DNA of 64,000 nucleotides from Ailurus styani (GCA_002007465.1 LNAC01000274.1:1612493-1676492); one strand, 5' to 3'. Positions 37,101 to 47,986 are shown, counted from the first letter of the stretch. The notes: a model not told the origin generated them from the sequence alone. Made by a program: numbers and translations.

Positions 37101-38386
37101 ACGGAGAAGACTCCATCCAGGCTAAGAAGACGGACCCCAGCAAAAGTGGGCGGAGGGGGTGGGCTGTGGTTGAGCACTTCCCGTGGGAAGAATTCCTCCA
37201 GGGCCCTTGCAGCCCGACAGAGGCTTTTGTCCCCAAGATTCCCACGCTTCAGCCAAGTTCCTGCTGTTCACTTTCTCCTCTCGAGAAACCAAACCCCGAG
37301 ATCGGTTGCCTTGACTTCTTAGGGCCAAAGTCCTGTCCCCCAAACTAAATTTCTTAGTTGTGAGATTCGTGGAGGGTGCCCCTAGCCCTAGAAACGAGCT
37401 CAGGCATGTCTGATTTCTTACCTTGGGTGGGCGGGCGGGTGGGTGGCCCAAGGGAGCTCTTCTTCCCCGTGCCCGGTGAATCCCGCCCAGCAACGACCCC
37501 CTGGAGCAGCAGGTGTCCCCCCCCCCGAGGGGGAACAGATGCTCTCCCTGCAGGGGGAGGGGCAGCAGGCGTCGCTGGGATCCCTGACTTTGATGTGGGG
37601 CAGCCCGGAAGGGCGAGCCCCTGGCCGCGAGTGCCGGCACCTGCTGTCGGGCTGGGGAGAAGGGGTCGTCTCACCAGGGCCCCTCCTGAAACACCCAGAG
37701 GGCCTGTGGGCCAGACCTTCGTCGCTCGCCAGACCCACAGCAGGTGTCCTGCCAGCCACTTGCCCTCCGGCTGGCTCGCTGCTGCCCCTGACTTCACCCC
37801 TGCTCTGATGTCACAGGCCCGCCCCTCTGTCGTTCCCGCGGCAGCAGCCTGCAGTGGTTCCCCACCTGGGGCAGACGCGGGGCTGCCGGCGGAGTGGGGG
37901 AGCTGCGATTCCAGCCTGCCGTGGTCAGTGGGCCCCGGAGACCCCGATGCAGGCCATCCGACGTCCCGCGGTGTCGCCCCTTACCTGGGGTGGGGAGGGT
38001 CGTGGGTGTGCCCAGCTGTTCGGTGAGGCTCCTCGGGGGCCTGGGGAAGAAGGGGCCGGTCAGCGCGCCCAGGCCGCGTGCCCAGGAGGCTAGTTTGNCG
38101 GGGGCGGGCGGGGCTGGGGAGGAACGTTCGGGGGAGTGGGGAGAAGTCACCGTGCAGCAGGGCCAGCTGTCGGTCATGGGACCCCTGACCTGCCCTGCGT
38201 CCCTGGAGTCCGGGGTGGGTGGGAAACCCGATGACTGATGTTTAGTAAGCCGGCGGCTGGGTCAGCCCTAAGTGGCCCACTTGGCTACCATCTCCCAAGA
38301 GTTTGGAAGAGTCCGGGCCTTGTTCTGAGTCTGAAACTGGTCGAGGGGATAACGGAGGCGTGGTGAGGCTGAGCTGTTCCTCGGGG
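34186..38386. other. Intronic, no gene seen; single N at 38098
   Basis: This is GC-rich intron with a (T)n tract at 36627-36637. An old-repeat-like phrase (gagcggttaaataaatcaca) lies near 36570. One isolated N at 38098 is flanked by gaggctagtttg and cgggggcggg. Unlike the other single Ns in the window, no duplicate is visible around it. Confidence 0.45.
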
Positions 38387-38427
38387 CCTGGCCGCTGGGC
38401 TATCCTGGCCGCTGGGCTATCCTGGCC
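38387..38427. repeat. 17-bp tandem repeat, about 2.4 copies
   Basis: The unit cctggccgctgggctat occurs at 38387-38403 and 38404-38420, followed by a partial third copy, cctggcc. No N is present, so this is probably slippage in a GC-rich tract. Confidence 0.85.
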
Positions 38428-38989
38428 TTCTGGGACTGCCCCAGGCAGGCTGTGCGTCGGGGTGGTTGACGGTTAAACGTACAGATGTACAAGTCCCACC
38501 GCAGGATTTTGGTGCAAAAATCTGCCACGGGCCCCAGCCTGGACTCCTGTGTACCGGGACTGCCCCCCGGCCCCCAGTGATTCTGAGGCAGCCGGTCCAA
38601 ACCCAGCTGGTTTTTAGGAACCACCACTCTGGAACTTGGCTGAGAGTCAGGAAGTGGGCAAACCTCGAGGCCCTGGGGGTGACACAGACTGTGTCACAGA
38701 CTGTATTTTTAGAGGCTCAAACTCAGAGAAATGGGAGTTAAAAATGTTTTTGACGTTTGTTTTATCTGGCCTTGGCTTGGATGCCTTCAGGGATGGGTGT
38801 CTCACTACCTACCAAGTCAACCCAATGATTTCAAGACAGTCCTGCAGGAAGTGCTTCTTTCCACCTGGCCAGTTTCTGCCTCCCTGTAATGGGTTCTTGG
38901 TCTAGCCCGGTCATCTGGAGACGCGCTCAGTAAGTACCGTCCTCTTCCCCAGGCCGCGTACTGATCATTTGGGTATTTCTAGTGGTGAC

Positions 38990-39080
38990 GAGTGCTGTTA
39001 TTACCACCATTTCACAGAGGAGCAAACTGAGGCATCCGGAGTTGGGAAACTTGCCCCAGGTCACACAGCTAATACTCTTC
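38990..39080 (-). mobile_element. MIR SINE, reverse orientation
   Basis: The phrases ttattaccaccatttcaca, gaggagcaaactgaggca and cttgccccaggtcacacag, followed by ctaat, are a clear reverse-complement MIR core. Confidence 0.75.
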
Positions 39081-39849
39081 ACCACCACACTGTGCTGTTC
39101 TAGACTCTTCTATCACCTGTGAGCTCCACGGCAAGCAGTCTTGGTTCCTTAGGACTTTTCTTCCTCTGGTTTTTCATTTTCTCGAACTCAGGCCACGGCC
39201 TCGTTCCCGCCTCGTTGAACACTCTCTGGTTTTTCTGAATTCTTTCTGGGAAGTCCAGTCCCTCCATCATTGAGATTTTCTCCTTATTTAGTGAAGTCGC
39301 ACAATTTGTCCTTGTCTGTTTTTTGTTTAGGTGAACTCGTAAGCATTTCAGTAGTTACAGTTAGATTATGCAACTTTCCCCTGACGTTGTCGAAGTAGAT
39401 GTCGTGAGCTATCGACACCTCTTCACGGGTATTCAGACTCGCGTCTGTTGGCTGTGTGTGCGTGGGCTCCATCCCTTGTCTTTATAGCTCTGTGTGCTGA
39501 GACGTTCAGTGAGCCTCCCTGTGAGCCATGGGCTGTTAGCAGAGCCTCATGGCTGTGTCGCTTGATCTGGACATCCCATGGTGGGGGGAGCAGGTGGGCT
39601 CCTCAGGTGTCAGCCTTCCTCTACCATGTGCCCAGCTGGGATCCAACGCGGGCATCGCTGGGCTGGATGATTGCTCTGCTTATTCTGGCCCCTCTGTCCC
39701 CACAGGCAAAGATCACACCGCTTCTGTTGTACACGCACCTCTGCCGACCTGTTATTTATGTGGTTGGATTTGGGGGCCTATGTGCAAGTTGTAAATGTCT
39801 TTCCAGTACATGGTGCCTCATTAGATTTGGCCAGGTATTCAAGCCCGTT
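39081..39849. other. Intronic, AT-richer, nothing named
   Basis: The region 39170-39450 is noticeably AT-richer than its surroundings and may be an old repeat. No family or gene was recognised. Confidence 0.4.
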
Positions 39850-39865
39850 AAAAGTCTTCTGAGCT

Positions 39866-40060
39866 GGGCCACCTGGGTGGCTCCAGTCAGTTAAGCATCT
39901 GCCTTCAGCTCGGGTCATGATCCCGGGGTCCTGGGATCGAGCCCCACATCGGGCTCTCTGCTCAGTGCGGAGTCTGCTTCTATCTCTCCCTCTGCCTGCT
40001 GCTCTGCCTACTTGTGCTCTTTCTCTCTATCGAATAAATAAATAACATCTTTAAAAAAAC
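39866..40060 (+). mobile_element. Carnivora SINE (SINEC, tRNA-derived), copy 1
   Basis: The head ccacctgggtggctccagtc is followed by the tRNA-like B-box region (tcctgggatcgagccccaca), a CT-rich stretch, and a tail of cgaataaataaataacatc plus poly-A. These are standard SINEC parts, transcribed by RNA polymerase III and moved by L1 proteins. Its 'tgctgctctgcctacttgtg' type body resembles SINEs common in caniform carnivorans. It shares a target site with the copy at 40076. Confidence 0.93.
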
Positions 40061-40075
40061 ATATTCTGAGCTGGA

Positions 40076-40271
40076 GGGGCACCTGGGTGGCTCAGTCTGT
40101 GAAGCATCTGACTCTTGATTTCAGCTCAGGTCGTGATCTCAGGGTCGTGAGATTGAGCCCCGCGTCGGGCTCCACACTCAGCATGGAGTCGGCTTGGGAT
40201 TCTCTCTCTTCTCTCCCTCTGCCCCTCCCTTGCTCTCTCGCTCACTCTAGATACATAAAATCTTAAAAAAA
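40076..40271 (+). mobile_element. Carnivora SINE (SINEC), copy 2
   Basis: The element opens ggggcacctgggtggctcag, has the B-box-like gagattgagccccgcgtcgg, a CT-rich tract, and a poly-A tail. The middle differs from copy 1 (cacactcagcatggagtcgg), so it belongs to another SINEC subfamily and is not a local duplicate. The phrase ttctgagctg occurs before copy 1 (39857), between the copies (40064), and after copy 2 (40274), marking repeated use of one target. Confidence 0.93.
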
Positions 40272-40289
40272 TCTTCTGAGCTGAAGGGA

Positions 40290-41510
40290 CGCCTTCCAAC
40301 AGCACAGCTGGTTCTCCGTGTCCCCGCGGGCGGCTGGATGTCCCCAGCTAGACTTGGTAGGTTTGGAGTCACACAGCTGTGCACTTGACTCACAGAAGAG
40401 CCTGTCCGTGCCCCGCGCCGCTGACTCCCGAGGATTCTCTAGACACGCTTTTAGCAAGCTCCCTGTGTGGGTGCCACGCTCTTGGGAAAAAGGAGGCTAG
40501 GGTGCTGTCCCTCCGTGTCTGTGCCTCACAGCCAGGGAGGAGGACAGAGGAAGCTGTGAAGAGTTGACCGACAGGACCCAGATTATATTCTGGGGCCATT
40601 TCATGTAGAGGCACCGTGTCCTACATATATTTTTTCTCTCTTTCTCGTCTTTATTTTTTTGGCCATATGCATTTTAAAAGCCCTAAAGGGATTCCTTATG
40701 TTTTAGTCCAAAAGCGGATCAGCAGTGTTCCAGAAAAGGTCGAACTCGATCTGTCCTGTGGACTCTCAGAAGACAGATGTGATTAACTTTGCACATGAAA
40801 GCGTAAGCTTTAGTTACAGAGAAACGTTCTCCGGCCATGCCAGCTGATGGGGGCCTTTCTGTGTCTATTTTTGTATGTTTCAAAGAAGTGGTGCTGAACC
40901 GTGTCACCCAGGCCCCGAGCCTGTGCGCCTTTGGAGAAAGGAGCATTTCTCTCGTTGCTCCACAGGTCAGGGGACGTCCTTGGAGGGAGGAGGGACCGGA
41001 CCAGGCTTGGGGAAATGTGGGTAGGGTTGAGGAAGAAAAACCCACATGAGGACCACCTGCCCTGGACCTGGGGGGGGAGGGGGCATCAAGGTACCCAGCT
41101 GGGGAGGGGAGCTGGGTCATAAGCTTCCGGCATGTTCTCGGGCCCAGAGGCCCGGGATCGTTGACCTTGTTAGGAATTACCGGGGAGCTGGCAAACTGAC
41201 CAGGGTCTGGGCCCCTCCCTGCAGATGCAGGGCCCAGGAATCTGCATTTAACTGGCAGCTCAGCAGACCGTGCTGCAGGTGGCCTGTGGACGGTGTTGAG
41301 ACACCTGCTGGCTTGGGTCAAGATGCCATGGGCTGAGTCAGGACAGCGGCTATAGCCGAGCATGGAGGTGTTGGGGTCAGGCTCGGGGCAGGAAGAGGCA
41401 GAGAGCCTGATTAGGGGTCTTGTAGGAGGGGCTCAGGTGGGGGGAGGCCGGGAGGAGACAGATTGAGACACGGACACTGGGTAGAGCTATTAGCTAGGGC
41501 CGCCTTACGC
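40290..41510. other. Intronic, no gene seen
   Basis: This contains an AT-rich patch at 40621-40710. A MER5-like scrap (gggcccaggaatctgcattt) is at about 41231. No exon was recognised. Confidence 0.45.
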
Positions 41511-41590
41511 AGAGCATGGTCCGCGGACCCCAGGCTCGCATCCCCGGGGAGCTCCTGACAAGTCAGAATGTCGGCCTCCCCCCAGACCGG
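41511..41590 (+). mobile_element. MER5-type DNA transposon fragment
   Basis: The blocks gcatggtccgcggacccca, cccggggagctcctgacaag and tcagaatgtcggcc match the forward order of a MER5 element. It is short and non-coding. Confidence 0.5.
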
Positions 41591-41864
41591 CTAGGTCAAA
41601 ATCCATCTTCTAACAAGATTCGGGAGGCACGGTGCTGGATCTTGCCTTTCTCTGTTTAAGGAAAATACTTGAATGGGAAAGGGGAGGGTGGCTTGTTCGA
41701 TGAACTTCTGTAAAAACGTGGGAAACACTAAGGCCTGTCCCATAGCACAGAGGCCATGCGCCCCTCGTGATTGTGGGAGGTCAGGTGGTAAGTTCACCCA
41801 GGACAGAGTCCTGGGTCCTAATGCCGAGCTTCCGCAGCTGCAGGGTAGGTGACTCAGATGGGGG

Positions 41865-41975
41865 GTCAGCCTGCTCGGGCTCGAACCTCTGCTGTCCTGC
41901 TTATGAGCTGTGTGGCCTTAGGCAAATTACTTAATCTCTCTGAGTCTCCGTTTCCCCGTCAGAACGCGGGGATAG
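41865..41975 (+). mobile_element. MIR SINE
   Basis: The series gggctcgaacctctgctgtc, ttatgagctgtgtggcctta, ggcaaattacttaatctctc and tgagtctccgtttccccgtc is the forward MIR body, well preserved for its age. Confidence 0.8.
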
Positions 41976-43564
41976 GGCTGGAGCTCCCGTGCCACGGTGA
42001 GACCAAGTGAGAGGGATGACCTGTGCCACGCAGGCCTGCTGTCCGTGAGGTCTGCATGGTGACCAGTGTCCTGTCCACACGGCAAACTCCCATTTTACCA
42101 TTTTCTTCACGAGCATTACCTCATTTCGTTAAATGTGAAATCACATGCAGTCCCGTGGCCCAGAGGAGCCCTCAGATCACGTGTGAGCTCCAGCTGAGAA
42201 TAGGGTGTGTGCGGGGTGGGCGGACGGCCCATGTCCACGGCCTGTCATCCTGGCGACCACAGGCGTCGTTCCGGGGGCCCTGTGGCCCCACTGGCGCCTA
42301 CAGCGTCATCACAACCGATACCAACACTTGGGGGGTCTGTCCCAGCCAGCCGCCACGGATCAGCCGCGTGACCGTCCACCGAATGCCAGCCAGCCCCCTT
42401 GCAGGCTCCGAGCCCGCCCCTGAGGATGGGCCACGGACAGGTCCTCCGCAGGTGCCCGGCTTTGCCTGTGTCCGCACCCTGACCTGTGGCCCTGCGCGGG
42501 GCGCCTCGTGCCTCTTGTATGGGAGGGAGCCATGGGAGCGGAGACCCCGTAGTGGAGTCCGGTCTGTCTGACGGAGCCCCGGGTCCGGGTCACCCTAGCC
42601 TCTGATCGTGGCACTGTGGCCATTGCCGCTCACGGGCGCGAGGGGCCCTAGCGTCTGCACTGGGCCTGGCGCTGGCTGGCCGCCCGCGGGCAGGTCTCCC
42701 CAGCGGCCTGGCAGGGGCCCGTCTCTTCTGGAAGGCGATTGGAGCCACTGCCTCGGGGCGACCACCACACCGAGGCCACAGAGGATGCGAGAGAAAGGGC
42801 CCAGTGTCCGCTTGGCGCAAGAGGCCAGACGGTGTCCGCCTCGCCGTCCGTCTGCTGCTCTGAGTGGGGCTTGTGTCGGGCCGGGGGCTGTGGTTTCCCT
42901 GCGGGGTCGAAGGCAGCCGTCCAGCTCGGGGGGAGCAGGATTACAGGGCCAGAGGGGAACCCCAGGATGCTCAGGACTCCCGTCTCAAGGTCGCCCGCAG
43001 GGCCGGGCTGGGAGGCGGCGGCTTGGAGGAGCTGGGGGTGTGGGCAGAAGGCAAGCCGGCGTCTGCTGGGCGTCACGGGGCTTTCAGTTTCTGAACTGGG
43101 AGCTGACTGTAACTTCTGCACTTTGTCCCCAAAAAGTCCATCCTGACGTTTTCTGTGTTCATTTGCATGTCTCCTGGAAAGCCAACTCCGTGGTATTGGT
43201 ACCCACCTCCGGGGGCCTGGCTCAGGGTGACCGAGCGGGTTGGGCTGCTCCGGAGCGGGAGGGACGTGTCCAGGTGTTACTCACCGTCGCCAGTTAACAG
43301 AAGGTGAGCCAGGGGACCCCTTGCCCGGGGTGGGGTGGGGTGCTTTCCCTTCTCTCCCGTGTCTTCCAGAGCAGACGAGGGGACCTTCACAGCTCTTCTC
43401 ACCTGTCTGGACCCCACTCTGGCCGTTCGCAGAGCAGAAAAAGCCCAGTCTTTGGCATTTGAGACTCGGACCCAAACTCCCATCTTCCCGTGAGCTGGGA
43501 AGGTTGGCCAGTCCGCCTCTGTTCCCACGGCTTCGGTCTGGGCCTGCGCTTGCCTTTCTCTTGG
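41976..43564. other. Intronic, GC-rich, no gene seen
   Basis: Frames of 100-230 codons overlap on both strands, with no recognisable domain. No splice-site support is seen. Confidence 0.45.
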
Positions 43565-44310
43565 GCGTCCGTTTCGGCATGCAGTTGCTGGGACATATGG
43601 CAAATCTGCGTTTACCTTTTAAAAATCAGCCAAACTGTTTTCCAAAACGGCTGCACCATTTTGCGATCTGCCAGCAGCGTGGGAGGAAGCCGGCGGCTCC
43701 AAGTCTTCACCAGCACTTGTTAGGGTCCGTCTGTCTCGTTACCGCCACCCCAGTGCACGTGAATGGTCCCTCTTGTTGCTTCTGCGTGCACCCCGCCCCC
43801 ACGACGGGTGATGCTAAAGCCTCACGTTTTATGAGCTGTGCGCCTCCTCTTTAATCAAGTGTCTGTTTTGCTTTTTGGGGGCCCATTTAAAGATTGGATT
43901 ATTTGTCTTACTACATCTTGAGTGGTTTATATAATTTGGATTCAAGCCCTGTGTTTCGTGTGTGATTCTCGCAGGTCCTTCCTGCCGGTCTGTGCCTTTT
44001 GTTCTCACTGAGGGATGCTGTCTCTGGCGTGCAGAGCTGTTTAGTATCGATCCCGCCATCTTCTCAGTTTCTTTGGTTGGTTGTGCTTTGGGGGTCACAT
44101 CCGAGAAATCTTTGCCTAACCCAAGGTCATGAAAGGACACTTGGGTCTCGTGCGGAAGCTGTAGCTTGAGATCTTACGTTAAGGTCTGTGCTCTGTTTTG
44201 AGTTCGTTTTTATATGTAGTGTGTCATTTTGCATGAGGCTGCCAACGGTCCCAGTGTGATCTGTCGAGAAAACACCCAGACCGTTCCTTCCCCTGTTGGG
44301 TTCCTGGGGC
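43565..44310 (-). mobile_element. L1 ORF2 C-terminal remnant, reverse orientation
   Basis: On the + strand, the run from ctgggacatatggcaaatc and aaactgttttccaaaacggc to gagttcgtttttatatgtag is the reverse complement of old L1 sequence. On the minus strand, 43829-44140 still reads as about 100 codons including LGLGKDF, TPKAQPTK and KTNNPIFKWAPKKQNRH, which resemble the LINE-1 ORF2 C-terminal region. It lacks the reverse transcriptase and endonuclease parts and is dead. Confidence 0.75.
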
Positions 44311-44524
44311 TCCTCGGGCGAATCCCCGCCACTCACAGTCGGCGCCCCGGCTCTCTCTTCCCCTCCTCTTGCTCCTCGAGGTGTTTGGCTGAGTGGCTGC
44401 GAGGAGTGCTAATGGCTGTTCTAAGGGTCTAACTGGGTGACCAGATTTACGAAAAGCCAGGGGCCATGCGGGCAGCCTCAGTTGGTCGAGGGCACCGTGG
44501 TCCACGAGAGCCGCACAGACCCTT

Positions 44525-44662
44525 CTCTGCCACTTGCCAGCTGTGTGATCTGGGTGAAGTTTCTTAATCGGGCCCTGCCTCAGTTTCTCCACCTGCGAAC
44601 CAGGGGTACTGGTGGCTCCTTCCCTCACAGGGTTATTGTAAGAAAGATGAGCAGATACCCGT
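44525..44662 (+). mobile_element. MIR SINE
   Basis: The phrases ctgccacttgccagctgtgt, gatctgggtgaagtttctta, cctcagtttctccacctgcg and cacagggttattgtaagaaa follow the forward MIR consensus across most of its length. Confidence 0.8.
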
Positions 44663-44989
44663 AACTGTTCTGTGTTCCAGATGCGGTGTCGTCTTCCGAC
44701 TCCCACCATGCCTCTGGGTCGGCCTGGCTCAGCCCGGCCACACACGGACTAATGTGGAAGCAGGGAGGGGTGGTGGAGGGGCCCTTGGCACAGCCTGCAG
44801 CTGTCCAGGAAGGGGCTTCTTTAGCCCCCTGGTCTGGCTAGTCTTAACAGCAGCAGGAGGTGGCCACAGGTGTGAGTCCACACTTTGTTGGTGTAAATGC
44901 CCCTCTGATAATCCCGCAAGAGAAGAGCTGCAAATCCTGAAAAAAGAAGATTAAGCCCCCCTGATGGGTTCACAGTGGATTCTAGTACC

Positions 44990-45415
44990 ACATAGACACA
45001 CACACGTGCACACGTACCTGCACGTGGACACACCCGCACACGTGCACCCATGTACATGTACCTGCGCACATGCACACACGCATGCCACACACCCGTGCAC
45101 GTGCACATGCGTGCATACATGTACCTGCATACATCTGCACAGCGCACACGCACCTGCACACGCACACACCTGCATACGTGCACGCATACATGTACCTGCA
45201 CAGCGCACACGCACCTGCACACGCCTGCATACGTGCACACATACCTGCACACATCTGCACAGCACACACGCACCTGCACACGCACACACCTGCATACGTG
45301 CACGCATACATGCACCTGCACACATCTGCACAGTGCACACGCACACACGCACACATGCACACACACCCGCGTATGTGCACACACACATGCACCTGCATAC
45401 ACGCACACCCTGCCT
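44990..45415. repeat. CA/TG/CG-rich minisatellite with about 60-70 bp higher-order unit
   Basis: About 425 bp are built almost entirely of CA, TG, TA and CG dinucleotides arranged as cacctgcacacgcacac-type blocks. The marker tgcacag(c/t)gcac, or a one-base variant, recurs near 45136, 45197, 45256 and 45327, giving a loose 60-70 bp period above the dinucleotide one. Much of it alternates pyrimidine and purine. The tract is open in several frames on both strands, giving His/Thr-rich or Cys/Val-rich translations that are not genes. Confidence 0.9.
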
Positions 45416-45525
45416 AAGAGGCTCCTCCACCACCATTTCTTCTCCCCATGTATAAGCAGCTCCCCCTGCAGAGCCCAGACACTGGCACCCTTCCAGCCCC
45501 GCCTGAGTCCTAATGCGTCTCCTGA

Positions 45526-45712
45526 GGTGGGGGTCTCAGCCTTGACACTGTTGACTCGGGGAGCTGAGCCGCGGTGCACTGTGGGGATCGTCCCGGGCAG
45601 CGCAGGCCGTGGAGCGGCGTCCCTGGCCGGCCTGCGCCAGGCGCATCCCCTCCCTTCAGTTCTGACAACAAGAATGTCCCCAGACACGGCCGCACGTCCC
45701 CCAGAGAGCAAA
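45526..45712 (+). mobile_element. hAT-Charlie-type non-autonomous element
   Basis: The blocks tgggggtctcagccttgaca, cactgttgactcggggagc, gtgcactgtggggatcgtcc, cttcagttctgacaacaaga and atgtccccagacacggccg follow a common hAT-derived element in forward orientation. It lies about 300 bp upstream of the nested CEP295NL-like start codon. Confidence 0.6.
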
Positions 45713-46026
45713 ACCACACCCCACCGAAAACAGCTGCCCCCTAGGCTCCTCCCGTCAAAGGTGCGCCGGACAGGCGGGGACCCGAGCCCGAGCCCTTGCG
45801 GGGGGTCTTGGCATAAGTGGCCCGGGGGGTCCCATGCAGGTCTTGTCCTGCGTTCCGAGCTGCGTGTGCCTTGTCTCCAGGGGCTTGCGCTTCTCGGGAC
45901 GCTCTGGGCAGCAGCTTGGCGTGGGACAGCCGTGGCAACCGTGGCTCCTCGGCCCCTGGCACCTTGACTCCCGCGCTTGCTTCCCGCTGCCTTCACTCCG
46001 AAGCCGAGTCTGCACAGGTCACCGAC

Positions 46027-47686
46027 ATGAAGAGAAATGCAGACAGAGCCGCTCGGCCGAGTCCCAGCCCCGAGCACGAGGCCGCGCGCTTGAGGCAGAA
46101 GCACAGGTTCCTCCACGTCCGCGAGAAAGGAGCCCTCGCCCCGCAGAGACACGGCCTCCCGCCGCGGACGAGGCCGCAGCCGCCGCGCCTGGCCGAGGAG
46201 CTGAAGGCAGGGTGGCTCGAGGCCCCCAGCCAGCACGTCCGGGGCCTGGAGTGGCTGTATTTAGCCCGTTGGTTAGGTGCCGGAGGAGGACAGGCCAGGA
46301 GCACCAGCCAGACTCGGAGGGGCCGGCCCAGCGAGGAGCGGCCCGGCCACTGGGGGCCCCGGGGAAGCACAGGGCAGCCGTCGGAGAAGAGAAGGGTCGC
46401 AAAGAAGAGCCGGTCGGACCCCCGCGCTGGCGCACCAAGTCCCAGAGGAAAGCGGTGGGCACGGAGCAGCCGGGGGCCCCCCGAGCCGCAGGCCTCCCCG
46501 ATCGCCCCCTCTGCCCCCGTGAGAAGAATAAGGGCAAGCGAGCGCCTTCGATGAAGACCCGCGGTGGCCGCCGTCCCGCTGAGCCCCGGGAGAGCGGAGG
46601 GGCGCAGAGGGAAGAGTTCTTGGCCGTCACGGCGGCGTTTGAGCATCTGGAGACGAGGGAGAAAGGGGGAGCCCCAGATAGGAGGCGGCGGCTGGGAAAC
46701 GGGGCGGCTCATCCCGGTCAAGGCCCGACAAACAACTGTCTGGATCGGAGTCCCGAGGGCAACGCCGAAGACCTAGGACAGCTGTGGCCACTTGGCTGCA
46801 CCCGCAGAGCGGGGGCCGCGGCCCAGGCGTCTCCGTGCAGGCGCAGGGACAAGAGCAGGTGGCAGAGGGAGCTGGAGTTTGCCTTCCAGGAGCTGTTTAA
46901 CACGAGCAGAGAGCTGAGGAAGCACTTGAGCTTGCCCCTTGCCCTGGGCCCCACGGATCAGAGCGCCGGGGGCGGGCTCGGGCCCCGCGACGTGCGAGAA
47001 CCGAGAGGTGAGCCCCCGAGCGGCAAGACGGCGGTGGGCACAGACGCGGGCGAGGAGGCCAGCGGGGAGCCCAGGGGCCCAGCACCGGCGGAGGCCCAGC
47101 AGACCGAGTCCCACAGCAGCTCAGAGGACTTCCTGAGCAAGCTCAAGGACCACGAGTGTCTCAGGCTGGCCAGGTTCCCATTTAAGACCGATCGTGAACC
47201 GTTGTCTCCCAAGGCAGGGCTATTTATGAGTGAAGAGAACCGGCTCCTTGGCCCCGGCTCCGGGCGAGCGCTGGCCAGACCCGACCCGCTGGCGGAGGGG
47301 CCCCCGCGCCGATGCCCGCGAGAACAGGCAGACGGAGCCGGCCTCAGGGCGTTGTGGCAGCGACCAGGTGTGCGACCGGAGCTGCTGCACCAGACGGGCC
47401 CCCGCGGCGGAGCTGGGAAGCCCACGCCCAGGCCGGGCTGGAAGGGCAGAGAGAACAGCGAAGGGCGTGCCTGGCCTGCCTGAAGTCTTACTCCTCCCCA
47501 GACCAGGAGCAGGAAGGGGCGTGTGAGTGCGACACCACTTCCCCCTGGGCCTCCAGCCTCCTCCACGATGACGGGCCCAGTCAGATGATCCGTGACCTTC
47601 AGCAGCAAATTGAAGAGCAAAACAAGTTGCACAAGCAATTTCTTGAAGAAGCCAGGAAACGCTTGCAAGAGTTTCAGAGGATGTGA
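46027..47686 (+). pseudogene. CEP295NL: CEP295NL (DDC8)-like single-exon gene, broken frame
   Basis: This is a relative of CEP295 N-terminal-like protein, a gene nested in TIMP2 intron 1 in human and testis-enriched (Ddc8) in rodents; its function is poorly known. The family start lies at 46027 (MKRNADRAARPSPSPEHEA) and runs on through RLAEELKAGW and GLEWLYLARW, matching the CEP295-type N-terminus. Near 46285-46300 homology leaves that frame and continues in the +2 frame (EHQPDSEGPAQRGAARP), which stays open through FAFQELFNTSRELRKHL to a stop at 47483. The conserved C-terminus (SYSSPDQEQEG, then the coiled-coil SQMIRDLQQQIEEQNKLHKQ) is in a third frame, ending at 47686. The 549-codon open frame starting at 45834 therefore joins non-homologous upstream sequence to the middle of the protein. 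Two frameshifts suggest loss of function. Indel errors in this GC-rich tract are the alternative. Confidence 0.8.
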
Positions 47687-47980
47687 TAAGAGGGAGCATC
47701 CCACCCATGATAAATACATCGCTGATAACGGGCGTGACGCCGGAAATGGTACCCGAGCCTGTGAGAGTCTGTGTGCACGCCCCCGCCCCTCGGGCCCCAG
47801 CGGGCCCCTCACAATGGGCCCCCCCCCCGCCCCCCATTGGCCTGCAGGGAGCATCCTCCTTCCCCAGGCCTGCCTTCTACCGAAGTCCTGTCCCGGAAGG
47901 CTCCCTCGCACGACCCCGGGAACCTGGGGCTGGGGCAGCCAGAGATGCAGGTGAGGGAGGCAGTCCAGATGTTTTAGCCA

Positions 47981-47986
47981 AATAAA
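47981..47986 (+). terminator. AATAAA poly(A) signal of the CEP295NL-like locus
   Basis: AATAAA sits 295 bp after the homology-supported stop at 47686, on the same strand, and is followed by aaagataacatcatttgttg. This is a plausible 3' end for the nested single-exon gene or its remnant. Hexamers occur by chance, so support is only positional. Confidence 0.45.

Noticed and set aside
38098..38098. Single N suspected of marking another false duplication
   Set aside because: No repeated sequence is visible on its two sides. It may be a simple ambiguous base or a short gap.
43829..44140. 103-codon minus-strand frame that looks protein-like
   Set aside because: It is an isolated scrap of an old L1 ORF2 C-terminus and not a host gene. 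It is recorded as a mobile element.
44990..45415. Possible CRISPR-like array
   Set aside because: Units are imperfect, lack unique spacers, and blend into dinucleotide repeat. The genome is mammalian.
45050..45967. 305-codon plus-strand frame rich in HTRTCTRTH-type sequence
   Set aside because: This is the same minisatellite read on the other strand. Periodic dinucleotides avoid stops in every frame.
44821..46236. 471-codon minus-strand frame rich in CVCAVQVHVCVHV-type sequence
   Set aside because: It is the translation of the CA/TG minisatellite at 44990-45415 plus GC-rich antisense of the CEP295NL-like region. It is low complexity, with no domain.
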